DNA from: Spirochaetaceae bacterium
GTDB taxonomy: Bacteria; Spirochaetota; Spirochaetia; SZUA-6; Bin103
Assembly (NCBI GenBank): GCA_028818385.1
Contig: JAPPNY010000171.1
Coordinates: 1 to 29,194, forward strand
DNA length: 29,194 nt
Direction: 5' to 3'
A model generated the notes under the pieces. It was given only the letters and a program-made list of their open reading frames with translations, had not been told where the DNA came from and ran no database searches. Position numbers and translations under genes: made by a program. Positions 6,719 to 14,869 of this stretch are shown here, one piece after another (within the stretch, counting starts at the first letter, position 1; every line of letters begins with the position of its first letter).

Positions 6719-7033
6719 ATGGGAGAGCCGGTGATGCTGAGGGACGAGGACGTCGGCCGCATCGGGGACTACGTCAAGCCGTGGCTCCGGGAACTGGTGG
6801 ACCGGATGGTTCCGCGGCCGGAGCCCGCCGGCGTGGACGTCGCGTTGCTGGAGCGCATGGTGCGGGTCGAGGAAGAGATCAGGGCGCAGCGGGAGTTGAT
6901 GGACGAGCGCTTCGGGTTCATGGAGCAGCGGTTCGAAACCGTGGACAAGCGCTTCAACACGCTCACGTGGATGATCGGCGTCGGATTCGTGGTCATCACG
7001 TCGCTGACGACGGTGTTCGCCCTGCTCGCGTAG
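6719..7033 (+). CDS. Small coiled-coil protein with C-terminal membrane anchor
   Basis: This 104-residue protein has a charged N-terminal region, a heptad-like stretch from about residue 40 to 82 with repeated units MDERFGF, MEQRFET, VDKRFNT, and a single hydrophobic C-terminal helix (TWMIGVGFVVITSLTTVFALL). It is likely an oligomer anchored in the cytoplasmic membrane with the coil in the cytoplasm. The shape recalls tail-anchored coiled-coil proteins such as Bdr of Borrelia or DUF1640-type proteins, but this is architectural similarity, not proven homology. A GGGAGG Shine-Dalgarno sequence precedes the ATG. It follows popT by 55 bases and may be read from popT or from the promoter-like site at 6702. 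Confidence 0.75.
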   Translation: MGEPVMLRDEDVGRIGDYVKPWLRELVDRMVPRPEPAGVDVALLERMVRVEEEIRAQRELMDERFGFMEQRFETVDKRFNTLTWMIGVGFVVITSLTTVFALLA

Positions 7034-7069
7034 CCGTCCGCCGACGCGTTTCGGCCGGGGTCGGTCCGA

Positions 7070-8074
7070 CTACGAAGGCGCCAGGCTGACGCGCGTTCCG
7101 GTACGCGCCGATTCGTGTGCGGCCTCGATCACGCGCAGGGTGCCGGCGGCGAAGTCGGCACTCAGCGGTTCGCCGCCCGGCACCGCCAGGCGGTCCTGGA
7201 AGTGGGCGATGGCGGGAGCGAACGCCGGGCCGCCGTTGTCCAGTGTGATCACCTCGCGGCGGTCGCCGCAGGTGAGCTGGATCGTGCTCTCCTCCGGCGG
7301 GTGGTAGGGCTCCGGCACGTGGATGGTCCCGGCGCTGCCGGTGATGGTCACGCCGCGGTGGCGGTGATCGTCGAACCCCCCCATCGCGACCGCCTGCACG
7401 CCGTCCGGGAGCTCCAGAAGCAGGCTGGCGGCGCCGTCGACGCCGAATCCGTCGTCGTAGCGGACGGCCGCCTGCACGGTGAGGGGACAGGCGCCCAGCA
7501 GGTGGCGGATGTAGGCGATCGGGTAGCACACCACGTCCAGCATCCCGCCGCCGCCCAGCGCGGGGTCCATGCGGATGTCGGCTGCGCGCTCGGCCCGGTC
7601 GAAGAAGAAGCTCATGTGGCCGGTGACTTGGCTGACCGTGCCGATGCGGCCGCCCGCGATCAGGTCGCCGACCACCCGCGTCTGCGGGTGGTAGCGGAAG
7701 ACGAACGCCTCCACCAGCGGGACGCCCAGCTCCCGGCAGCGCGCCGCCAGGCGCGCGGCGCTGTCGCTGGCGTCGGTGAGCGGCTTCTCGCAGAACACGG
7801 GAATGCCGCGCTCGGCCGCCGCCAGGGTCCAGCGCTCGTGCTCGGAGTTGGGAAGCGGCACGTACACCGCGTCGACGCCGCCCGAGTCCAGCAACTCCCG
7901 GTACGAGCCGAACGCACGCTCGGCCCCTTGGTCGGCGGCGAACGCCTCCGCTCGCCGGAGGTCGCGGCTGGCGACGGCGGAGAGCTCGGCGCCGCGCACC
8001 GTGCGCAGCGCCGGGATGAAGACGTTGGCGGCGATCTGCGCGGTTCCCAGGACTCCCCAGCGTACCGTGTTCAT
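7070..8074 (-). CDS. Gfo/Idh/MocA family NAD(P)-dependent oxidoreductase
   Basis: This 334-residue protein has an N-terminal Rossmann domain starting WGVLGTAQIA (residues 6-15) and the family catalytic EKP motif at 96-98 (VFCEKPLTDA), followed by the alpha/beta C-terminal domain with GGGGMLDVVCYPIAY. Members oxidise or reduce sugars, inositols and related polyols; the substrate cannot be read from sequence. It is the last gene of the DUF58-transglutaminase unit, and its ATG overlaps the transglutaminase stop as ATGA, which is unusual company for a sugar dehydrogenase. It resembles the dimeric dihydrodiol/xylose dehydrogenase-like branch, at low certainty. Confidence 0.88.
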   Translation of the reverse strand: MNTVRWGVLGTAQIAANVFIPALRTVRGAELSAVASRDLRRAEAFAADQGAERAFGSYRELLDSGGVDAVYVPLPNSEHERWTLAAAERGIPVFCEKPLTDASDSAARLAARCRELGVPLVEAFVFRYHPQTRVVGDLIAGGRIGTVSQVTGHMSFFFDRAERAADIRMDPALGGGGMLDVVCYPIAYIRHLLGACPLTVQAAVRYDDGFGVDGAASLLLELPDGVQAVAMGGFDDHRHRGVTITGSAGTIHVPEPYHPPEESTIQLTCGDRREVITLDNGGPAFAPAIAHFQDRLAVPGGEPLSADFAAGTLRVIEAAHESARTGTRVSLAPS

Positions 8075-10275
8075 GACGCTTCCAGTGTACCGTGCTCTGC
8101 GCGCCGGCCGGGAAGCAGCGACCGCAGCCGGCTGCGGCGCCGGATTCGCCTGACCGTGGCGGCGGCGCGCGCGGCGCCTGCGACCTCGGCCGTGGTCGGC
8201 TGGTAGCCGGCGTAGGCGACCCGCACGAACAGGCCGACAAAATTCCGCAGCGCGCTCGCCGCCTCCGGCAGGCGGGCGCCGAAGGACCGTTCCCACGACA
8301 GCCAGCCGGTCGCCTCCGGAAGCGGGATGCCGGCGCGGGCGCCGAGCCTGACGTAGCGTTGCGCGACGCGGCCGATCGGGCTGGCGCGCAGCGAGGCGCG
8401 GGCCGACAGGACCAGGCGTACAACCACCCAGACGACGACGGCGAGCATCAGCGCCGCGGCGGCGGCCAGCATCGGCCGCGTGTTCAGCGCGCGGCGCTCG
8501 GCCCGAAATTCCTGGCCGAGCATGGAGGACAGTTGCCGGGCGGTGGCCGAATCGAGCCGTATATCCTCGTCCACCGTCGGCAACTCCTCGGCCTCCGCCT
8601 GGCCCAGGTTCGGCACGAAGCCGGGATTGACCGCCGGGGTCGCCTCCCAGGTGGTCCAGCCGTGTTCGCCCATCCACACCTCCGCCCAGGTGTGCGCCGC
8701 CAGGCCGGTGACCACCGCTTCCGTGGTAACCAGCTCCGCCGCGTCCAGATCCGGGTCCTCCAGCTCGTCGAGTCCGGTCACGATGGCGTCGAGCGACGTC
8801 ACCGGAAAGTGCACGAGGTAGCCGGACACGTACCGCGCGTGGATGCCGTTGAGGCGGGCGAAGATGGTGAAGGCGGTGGCGAAGTGGACGCAGTACCCCT
8901 CCCGCTCGCCCAGCAGGAAGTGAGCGATGAAGTCCTCGCCGCGGGGCGGCGCGGGCGGCGTCAGCGAGTAGACGGAGTCCGACTTCAGGAAGCGCTCGAT
9001 GCTGCGCAGCCGCTCGGTGACGCTCTCGGCTCCCTCGGTCGCCTGCTGCGCCAGCTCGCGGACCTCCGCGGGCAGGCTTGGTGGGATCTGCAGGTAGCGG
9101 TTGTCGGTCGGCGGTGCGAGAAAGCGGGTGAGCGGATCGCGCCGCAGCGTGACCGACAGGCCGCGCAGGATCGGCTCCGCCGGAAAGAAGCCGCGGGCGT
9201 AGTCCGCGACGGCGAGCTGCGGCGCGTACGGCCTGACGCCGAAGTCGACCGTGTCGACCGTGTGAGGCAGCCGGTCGTACGCGTCGGCGAGCAGCTCGAC
9301 CTGCACGTCCGAGTCGCTTCCTTCGTCGGGCGGCGGAAAGTTGATGAAGCGTTCCGTGTCGGCGGCGCTCGCCGGTTGCTCCCGCGTGAATGCCCAGGTG
9401 GTGCCGTCGTAATGGTCGAAGACCTCGGTGCGCAGGTAGATCGTGCGCCCCTCGGGCGAGTACACGCGCAGCAGCGGCAGCGGCGACAGCACGGGCGTGC
9501 CGCCCAGGCGGCGCTCCTCGTGCTGGGTGCCGAATCCGGGGATGGAGTACAGCAGCGGGAACTGCGGAAAGGTGGCGGAGATCGCCCCGCGCATGCGCGG
9601 ATGCAGCACCAGGTCGACGTAGTAGTTCCCGCCGGCCGCGCGCGGGAACAGCAGGCCCACCCCGGTGGCCAGCAGCACGATGACAGCGGCGAACAGCACG
9701 GAGCCGCCGGTGCGTTCCACGCCGCGGCTGCCCAGCACGACCAGGGCGAGCACGACCGCCGCCAGGGTGAGCAGGTTGAGCAGCGTCGACTGGACGATCA
9801 GCGCCGCCAGGCCCAGGCCCAGCACCGCCAGGACGGCCGCCGCCAGGCCGAAGCCGCTGGACAGCACCACGCCGGACGCGGACGAGAACGCCCAGGCGGC
9901 GATCAGCGCGAACAGGTTCGAGACCGCACCCTGCTGCTCGCCGGCGTACACCTCCGTGAACCAGAGCCGGTAGGAGGAGAACGGCGTGATGAGGATGCCG
10001 ACCAGGATCGACACGCCGAACAGCGCCGAGGCGGCGGCGGCCGTCCAGCGCAGCGGCTTGGCGGCAGCCGCCGGCACGAAGGCCGCTGCGATCTGCAGGG
10101 CGACCACCGCGCCGGTGAGGCCGAGCAGCAGCACGACGGACAGGTTGGCGCGCAGCAGCCACCAGACGGCCAGCGGCAGCGCCAGCGCGGTCGTCGCCGC
10201 CGCCGCGGCCCGCAGGTGCTCGGGCTCAGGCCGAACGGCCGAGAGCCAGCGGCGCAGTCGCACGGAGATCTCCAC
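8071..10275 (-). CDS. TgpA-like membrane transglutaminase
   Basis: This 734-residue protein has about six N-terminal membrane helices between residues 30 and 210, a large extracytoplasmic transglutaminase-like domain, and a further helix at about 602-624 leading to a cytoplasmic DUF4129-like tail. The catalytic cysteine is C462 in GYCVHFATAF and the histidine is H528 in HTWAEVW. The usual third aspartate is replaced by E544 in GWTTWEATPA, which should be tolerated. Relatives occur with DUF58 proteins and MoxR ATPases in bacterial operons of poorly known envelope function. The GTG start at 10275 overlaps the DUF58 3' end by 50 bases; the true start could be slightly downstream (GTG at 10263). 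Confidence 0.85.
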   Translation of the reverse strand: MEISVRLRRWLSAVRPEPEHLRAAAAATTALALPLAVWWLLRANLSVVLLLGLTGAVVALQIAAAFVPAAAAKPLRWTAAAASALFGVSILVGILITPFSSYRLWFTEVYAGEQQGAVSNLFALIAAWAFSSASGVVLSSGFGLAAAVLAVLGLGLAALIVQSTLLNLLTLAAVVLALVVLGSRGVERTGGSVLFAAVIVLLATGVGLLFPRAAGGNYYVDLVLHPRMRGAISATFPQFPLLYSIPGFGTQHEERRLGGTPVLSPLPLLRVYSPEGRTIYLRTEVFDHYDGTTWAFTREQPASAADTERFINFPPPDEGSDSDVQVELLADAYDRLPHTVDTVDFGVRPYAPQLAVADYARGFFPAEPILRGLSVTLRRDPLTRFLAPPTDNRYLQIPPSLPAEVRELAQQATEGAESVTERLRSIERFLKSDSVYSLTPPAPPRGEDFIAHFLLGEREGYCVHFATAFTIFARLNGIHARYVSGYLVHFPVTSLDAIVTGLDELEDPDLDAAELVTTEAVVTGLAAHTWAEVWMGEHGWTTWEATPAVNPGFVPNLGQAEAEELPTVDEDIRLDSATARQLSSMLGQEFRAERRALNTRPMLAAAAALMLAVVVWVVVRLVLSARASLRASPIGRVAQRYVRLGARAGIPLPEATGWLSWERSFGARLPEAASALRNFVGLFVRVAYAGYQPTTAEVAGAARAAATVRRIRRRSRLRSLLPGRRAEHGTLEAS

Positions 10276-11503
10276 CAGCCAGATCCTCCTCGATCGTGTC
10301 GCTCCCCCGCAGCAGCATCACGCGCCCGCCGCGGTTGCGCACCGTGTTGAAGTATTGCTCGGCATCGTGCAGCGCGCGAGGGCTGCGGCCGGTGCCGTTG
10401 AAGATCACGCCGGTCACCTGCTTGGAGCTCACCGACGCCTCGATGATCGTGAACAGCTCGGGGTCGAGGTGGTGGGTCAGGAACATGACCGCCTCCGCGT
10501 CGTCGGCCCGCGCTTCCCAGTCGGCCCAGAACAGCCGTGCCGGCGACACGCTGTCGCCGAACGCGAGCTGGAAGTTCTCCTCGTACAACCGGTCGAACTC
10601 GTCCAGGTGCTGTCCGGAGAACGCGTACACGCCCTGCCTGACGGCCGCGCGGACGGCGGTGGGCACGCCCATCGACAGGAAGTGGCGGACCACGGCCAGC
10701 AACGCCTCGATCGTCACGTCCTCGACCGCCAGGACCGGCGCGTCGCCGGCGTCCTCGGCCGGCATGCGCAGATCGACGTAGATCGTCACCGCCGGCTCCG
10801 AGCTGGCTTGGTACTGGCGGACGAACGGCTTGCCGATGGCCGCGAACTTCCGCCAGGCGATGTGGCGGGCAGGTTCCCCGTGGCGCGCCTCGCGGAGCTG
10901 GGTGAACATGGCGTAGTCGGGCTCGCCCACCATCGACTCGCGCCGGCCCGCGTGCGGATGCGCCTCGTCGCCGGCGGCCAGGCGGGCGATCTTCAGCACC
11001 CGCGGATAGACCTGGAACTCCCGGAAGGTCACCGCGGGCCGCGCCGTGAACAGGCGCAACGGGTCGTGCAGGGTGACGCGCCGCATGCCGATCGTGTAGA
11101 TGCCGCGGTAGGGGAGCCGGATCGGGTAGTCACGGTCGATCACGGCGCTGCCGCCCAGGTACATCGACAGGTCGGGAAGCACGGTCTCCCCCAGCGGGCG
11201 CACCACCTTGAACTCCACGTGGAGCTGCGAGATCGGGATCACCGAGCGGTTCTCGAGGCGAAACGAGTAGACCATGTCCTCGCCCTTGACCGGGTGCGCG
11301 CTGGAGAACTTCTGCCCGAAGGCCAGGGACGAGGCGGCCACGTGAAGGGCCACGAAGGAGAAGAGCGGCACCAGCAGCAGCATGATCGCCAGCGCGACAA
11401 AGAACCCGCCCAGGTAAGCGGCCGCCAGGTAGGCGATGACCAGGGTGGCGGCATAGAAGCCGAGCGCCCGCGTCCGTTGACCGACCGTGAAGGACCGGGT
11501 CAT
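10226..11503 (-). CDS. DUF58 domain protein
   Basis: This 425-residue protein has two adjacent membrane helices (about 13-30 and 32-52), a beta-rich middle part (LENRSVIPISQLHVEF and following), and the DUF58 signature at 205-231, with GEPARHIAWRKFA followed by VRQY, ending in a von Willebrand A-like fold (VTIYVDLRM). Such proteins normally work with a MoxR AAA+ ATPase and a transglutaminase. Here the transglutaminase follows directly but no MoxR gene lies upstream: the next gene is divergent. I chose the ATG at 11503, which has TAGATT 8 bases upstream, over the GTG at 11521. It is the first gene of a three-gene unit. Confidence 0.85.
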   Translation of the reverse strand: MTRSFTVGQRTRALGFYAATLVIAYLAAAYLGGFFVALAIMLLLVPLFSFVALHVAASSLAFGQKFSSAHPVKGEDMVYSFRLENRSVIPISQLHVEFKVVRPLGETVLPDLSMYLGGSAVIDRDYPIRLPYRGIYTIGMRRVTLHDPLRLFTARPAVTFREFQVYPRVLKIARLAAGDEAHPHAGRRESMVGEPDYAMFTQLREARHGEPARHIAWRKFAAIGKPFVRQYQASSEPAVTIYVDLRMPAEDAGDAPVLAVEDVTIEALLAVVRHFLSMGVPTAVRAAVRQGVYAFSGQHLDEFDRLYEENFQLAFGDSVSPARLFWADWEARADDAEAVMFLTHHLDPELFTIIEASVSSKQVTGVIFNGTGRSPRALHDAEQYFNTVRNRGGRVMLLRGSDTIEEDLAGGDLRATAPLALGRSA

Positions 11504-11511
11504 CGCGTGTG

Positions 11512-11517
11512 AATCTA
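11512..11517 (-). promoter_or_regulatory. Putative -10 box of the DUF58 operon
   Basis: TAGATT lies 8 bases before the ATG at 11503. Upstream, CCGGTCA (11525-11531) and TGACCGG (11551-11557) form a 7-bp inverted repeat with a 19-base spacer around the expected -35 position. Confidence 0.35.
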
Positions 11518-11639
11518 CCACGCCCCGGTCACCGTCGCCTGCGGCTCCGCTGACCGGCCCATCCCCACCTGGCCGGGAGTCCGTCGCACCGCCCGCTCGC
11601 GCGGCCGTCGCGCCAGAATCCCGGCACCAACTGCCTGCG

Positions 11640-11669
11640 CTGACTCACTGCCCGTGGCGGTGATACGAT
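11640..11669 (+). promoter_or_regulatory. Putative promoter of the dehydrogenase pair
   Basis: CTGACT (11640-11645) and TACGAT (11664-11669) are 18 bases apart, and the ATG at 11681 is 11 bases after the -10. The match to a housekeeping promoter is moderate (4 of 6 in each box). Confidence 0.35.
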
Positions 11670-11680
11670 GGCGGCTTGTC

Positions 11681-12517
11681 ATGCAGGACGCTTCTCTGAC
11701 GCTCGAAGGCAAGTCGTTCGTGGTCACCGGCGGCGCGCTCGGCATCGGCGGCGCCATCTCCGACGCGGCCGCCGCGGCCGGCGCCAGGGTGCTGGTGGTC
11801 GACCGCGATGCCGGCGCGGGCGCGGCGCGGGTCGACCGGATCACCGCGGCGGGCGGCACCGCCGTGTTCCTTCAGGCCGACTTGGCCACCCACGCCGGCT
11901 GCCGGGCCGCGGTGGAGCAGGCGGTCGCCGCCTTCGGCACCGTCGACGTGCTGTGCAACAACGTCGGCATCCAGCCTACCGCGTCCTACCAGACCGCGGA
12001 GGACACGACCGAGGAGATGTGGGACCAGATCATGGCGGTCAACGTGAAGAGCTACTTCCTGACCGCCAAGTACGCCATCCCGCACATGCGCAGCCGCGGC
12101 GGGGCGATCATCAACATCGCCAGCGTGCAGGGTTTGCAGTCGGCGCCGCTGGTCCCGGCGTACGCCGCCAGCAAGGGCGCGGCGCTGTCGCTCACGCGCC
12201 AGATGGCGATCGACTACGCGCGCGAGAACATCCGCGTGCTGGCCGTCTGCCCGGGCAGCATCGACACGCCGCTGCTGCGCGCCGCGGTGGCCATGGAGGG
12301 CGGTGACCTGGAGCAGGCCGTGCACGACGTGGGACTGGGCCATCCGCTGGGGCGCACAGGGCAGCCCGAGGAGATCGCCTCGGTCGTGGTGTTCCTGGCC
12401 GGATCGGGCGCGTCGTTCATGACCGGCGAGTACGTCTGCGTCGACGGCGGCTACAACGCGCTGGGAGCCTGGGCGCAGCCGCGCGATCCGGACGCAGCGA
12501 CTGCGGGCGACGCGTGA
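11681..12517 (+). CDS. Short-chain dehydrogenase/reductase (first of pair)
   Basis: A classical SDR of 278 residues. The cofactor motif TGGALGIG is at 16-23, an acidic residue after beta strand 2 (VVDRD) favours NAD(H), the structural NNVG is at 93-96, and the active site is S148 (NIASVQG), Y161 and K165 (YAASK). The C-terminal part (MTGEYVCVDGGYNA) matches the FabG-like, glucose-dehydrogenase-like group. The substrate is unknown. The start at 11681 is chosen because the preceding in-frame residues are not SDR-like. The stop overlaps the GTG of the next SDR as GTGA, so the two are translated together and may act on related substrates. Confidence 0.9.
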   Translation: MQDASLTLEGKSFVVTGGALGIGGAISDAAAAAGARVLVVDRDAGAGAARVDRITAAGGTAVFLQADLATHAGCRAAVEQAVAAFGTVDVLCNNVGIQPTASYQTAEDTTEEMWDQIMAVNVKSYFLTAKYAIPHMRSRGGAIINIASVQGLQSAPLVPAYAASKGAALSLTRQMAIDYARENIRVLAVCPGSIDTPLLRAAVAMEGGDLEQAVHDVGLGHPLGRTGQPEEIASVVVFLAGSGASFMTGEYVCVDGGYNALGAWAQPRDPDAATAGDA

Positions 12518-13305
12518 GCGACGGCCTGGACGGCCGCGTGGCGGTCGTCACCGGCGGCGCCGGCGGCATCGGCCGTACCGTGTGCCGGCATTTCGCGGAG
12601 CGCGGCGCGCGCGTGACGGTCGCCGACCTGGCAGCCGACCGGGCTTCGGAGACGGCTGCCGAGTGCGGCGAGGGAAACGCGATCGGGGTGCAGATCGACG
12701 TCGTCGATCCCGGCTCCGCGGCGGACTGCGTGGCGGCCACCGTCGAGCGCTTCGGACGCGTCGACTGCCTCGTGTACTGCGCCGGCAACAACATCAAGGG
12801 ACCGGCCCTAGAGCTGAGCCTGGAGGACTGGCGCAGTGCGCTCGACATCCATCTGACCGGCGCGTTCGTCTTCTGCCAGGCCGTGGGACGGCGCCTGGTG
12901 GCACAGGGGGAGGGGGGCCGCATCGTGCTGCTCTCGTCCGTGGCGGCGTGGGCGCCGATCCCGCAGCGCGGCGCCTACAGCCCGTCCAAGGCGGGGCTGG
13001 TGAGCCTTGCGCAGGTGTTGTCGGTGGAGTGGGCGGAGCACCGGATCAACGTCAACGCCGTCTGCCCCGGCGTGGCCAAGACACCGATGACCGATATGGT
13101 GTATTCACGTGACCCAGAGTTGAAGCGAACCCGCCGGAACCGGATGCCGATTCCCCGCGAGGTGCTGCCGGAAGAGATCGCCGACCTGGTGGTCTTCCTC
13201 TGCGGTGCCGGCTCGGCCTACATCAACGGGGCGGCGATTCCGATCGACGGCGGCTTCCTCAACTCGGGGTTCATGCCGGAGCGGAACCGCGACGAGACCT
13301 CTTGA
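12514..13305 (+). CDS. Short-chain dehydrogenase/reductase (second of pair)
   Basis: A 263-residue classical SDR with TGGAGGIG at 13-20, an acidic strand-2 end (VADLA), and the catalytic serine at 141/142 (LLSSVAA), Y155 and K159 (YSPSK). The end INGAAIPIDGGF is typical of FabG-like enzymes. Start is a GTG that shares the GTGA overlap with the preceding SDR. The two proteins are clearly paralogous in family but far from identical, so this is not a recent duplication. Two SDRs in tandem are common in sugar-alcohol or sugar-acid catabolism; no transporter or kinase is adjacent to fix the pathway. Confidence 0.9.
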   Translation: MSDGLDGRVAVVTGGAGGIGRTVCRHFAERGARVTVADLAADRASETAAECGEGNAIGVQIDVVDPGSAADCVAATVERFGRVDCLVYCAGNNIKGPALELSLEDWRSALDIHLTGAFVFCQAVGRRLVAQGEGGRIVLLSSVAAWAPIPQRGAYSPSKAGLVSLAQVLSVEWAEHRINVNAVCPGVAKTPMTDMVYSRDPELKRTRRNRMPIPREVLPEEIADLVVFLCGAGSAYINGAAIPIDGGFLNSGFMPERNRDETS

Positions 13306-13332
13306 GGAAATCCATAGGAAGGAGCAAACAAC

Positions 13333-13581
13333 ATGTCGGACAAGGACAAGAAACTACAGGACCTCGATCAGCGGCTGATCGGCGTGATCATCGGCGCCGT
13401 CGGTCTGGTGCTCTTCGTGCTGGGCGTGGTAGGCGCGCTACGGGTCACCTTCCTGGGGGTGATCGGCGTGGTCGTCGGCGTCATCGTCTACTTCGTCGGC
13501 GTCAGCAACAAGAAGAAATGGGAAGAGGTGAAGAAGGACCTGTACCCGGAAGGTGAAGACGCCGGCGGGGAGAGCAGCTAG
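13333..13581 (+). CDS. Small two-helix membrane protein
   Basis: This 82-residue protein has a charged N-terminus (MSDKDKKLQDLD), two hydrophobic helices (LIGVIIGAVGLVLFVLGVVGAL and a second of similar length ending at VGVSNKKK) and an acidic tail. Both ends should face the cytoplasm. It lies 27 bases after the SDR pair and has a strong Shine-Dalgarno AGGAAGGAG, so it can be translated from the SDR transcript or alone. I recognise no family and no function. Confidence 0.7.
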   Translation: MSDKDKKLQDLDQRLIGVIIGAVGLVLFVLGVVGALRVTFLGVIGVVVGVIVYFVGVSNKKKWEEVKKDLYPEGEDAGGESS

Positions 13582-13632
13582 CGCCCCGAAACCGTCACGG
13601 CTATGGTGGGGAGTCCGCTTCCGCCGCCGGAA

Positions 13633-13651
13633 ACGGCCATGGCCGTATACT
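13633..13651 (+). promoter_or_regulatory. 14-bp perfect palindrome fused to a -10 box
   Basis: ACGGCCATGGCCGT (13633-13646) is its own reverse complement. Its last base begins TATACT (13646-13651), which stands 7 bases before the ATG at 13659. The position suits an operator for the acetyltransferase gene and a leaderless start. Confidence 0.45.
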
Positions 13652-13658
13652 CCCTGTG

Positions 13659-14795
13659 ATGACCCAAACAGGCGCGGTGCAAGGTCTGTCGGTCCGCCCG
13701 GCGCGGCGTGCCGACATGCGTGCCTTCGTCAGGTTCCCGTGGACGATCTACCGGGACGATCCGCATTGGGTGCCGCCGCTGATCCGGCGCGAGCGGCGGC
13801 GCCTGAGCCCGGCGGCCAACCCGTTCTTCGAGCACGCGTCCATCCAGCCGTTCGTGGCGATTCGGGACCGCCGCATGGCCGGCCGCATCGCTGCGATCGT
13901 CGACGATCGCCACAACGAGTATCACGGCGAAGCCGCCGGGTTCTTCGGCTTCTTCGAGTGCATGGACGACGCGGACGTGGCCGCGGAGCTGTTGCAGGCA
14001 GCGGGCGACTGGCTGCGCGTCCGCGGCATGACCGTCATGCGCGGGCCGTTCAACCCATCCACCAGCGACTCCCTTGGCATCCTCGTGGACGGCTTCGGCA
14101 GCCCGCCGGCCTTCCTGATGGCCTACAACCCGCCGTATTACCCCGGCCTGCTGGAACGGGCGGGACTGGGCAAGGCACGGGACCTGTACGCCTACTACAT
14201 GCACTCATCGGAATCGGAGATACCGCCCAAGATCGCCCGCGTGGCGGCCGCGGTGCGCAAGCGCCAGGGGGTGAGCGTCCGCGGGGGGGACCCGCGGCGC
14301 ATTCGCGCCGAAATGGATCTGATCAAGCTGATCCACAACGAGGCATCGGGCCGCAACTGGGGATTCGTCCCAAAGACGGAGGCGGAGTTGGACCGCATGG
14401 CCCGCGATCTGAAGCGTCTGGTCGATCCGGAGCTGGCGCTGTTCGCATTCGTGCATGGCGAGCCGGCCGGCTTCTCGCTGGCCCTGCCGGACTGGAACCA
14501 GGCGTTCCGCAACCTCAACGGCCGCCTGTTCCCGTTCGGCTACCTGAAGCTGCTGCGTGACCGGCGCCACATCAACCTGCTGCGCGTGTACACGACCGGC
14601 GTGCGGCCGCGCTTCCGCAACCTGGGGCTGGACGCGATCTTCTACTACGAGACCTGGGTGCGCGGCGTCGGCCGGGGCCTGCTGGGCGGCGAGTTCTCCT
14701 GGGTGCTGGAGGACAACGTCAACATGCGCAACACCCTGGAGAACATGGGCGCACGCCGGCACAAGACCTACCGCATCTACGAGCGCTCGCTGTAG
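13659..14795 (+). CDS. GNAT-like N-acetyltransferase (YghO-type)
   Basis: This 378-residue protein resembles the large GNAT-fold proteins related to E. coli YghO. It begins with VRPARRADMRAFVRFPW and the conserved DPHWVPPL, followed by FNPSTSDSLGILVDGF, a middle linker, and a second acetyltransferase-like half with YTTGVRPRFRNLGLDAIFYYE, where the R-x-x-G/N-L-G part resembles an acetyl-CoA loop, and ENMGARRHKTYRIYE at the end. The acceptor is unknown. The ATG at 13659 is preferred to the in-frame GTG at 13656, though with a leaderless mRNA either could serve. It appears to be transcribed alone. Confidence 0.7.
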   Translation: MTQTGAVQGLSVRPARRADMRAFVRFPWTIYRDDPHWVPPLIRRERRRLSPAANPFFEHASIQPFVAIRDRRMAGRIAAIVDDRHNEYHGEAAGFFGFFECMDDADVAAELLQAAGDWLRVRGMTVMRGPFNPSTSDSLGILVDGFGSPPAFLMAYNPPYYPGLLERAGLGKARDLYAYYMHSSESEIPPKIARVAAAVRKRQGVSVRGGDPRRIRAEMDLIKLIHNEASGRNWGFVPKTEAELDRMARDLKRLVDPELALFAFVHGEPAGFSLALPDWNQAFRNLNGRLFPFGYLKLLRDRRHINLLRVYTTGVRPRFRNLGLDAIFYYETWVRGVGRGLLGGEFSWVLEDNVNMRNTLENMGARRHKTYRIYERSL

Positions 14796-14831
14796 CCAAG
14801 GCTGCTGCCCCCCGCAGTCGTCGCTTGCGAT

Positions 14832-14860
14832 TTGACCGCCGGGGAGCGCGCCGGTAGCAT
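14832..14860 (+). promoter_or_regulatory. Promoter of the nitroreductase and aldolase genes
   Basis: TTGACC (14832-14837; 5 of 6) and TAGCAT (14855-14860; 4 of 6) are separated by exactly 17 bases. The ATG at 14870 is 9 bases after the -10, so the transcript should start within two or three bases of the start codon. This is the best two-box promoter in the window. Confidence 0.55.
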
Positions 14861-14869
14861 CCCGGCCTC

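Noticed and set aside
8092..10350. 752-codon plus-strand frame
   Set aside because: Antisense to the transglutaminase gene, which has clear catalytic motifs and membrane helices. The plus-strand product is low-complexity Arg/Gln/Gly/Asp sequence.
11518..11660. Possible small RNA or short gene in the 177-base gap between DUF58 and the dehydrogenase pair
   Set aside because: No RNA family, terminator or ribosome binding site is recognisable; only promoter-like boxes and one inverted repeat are visible.
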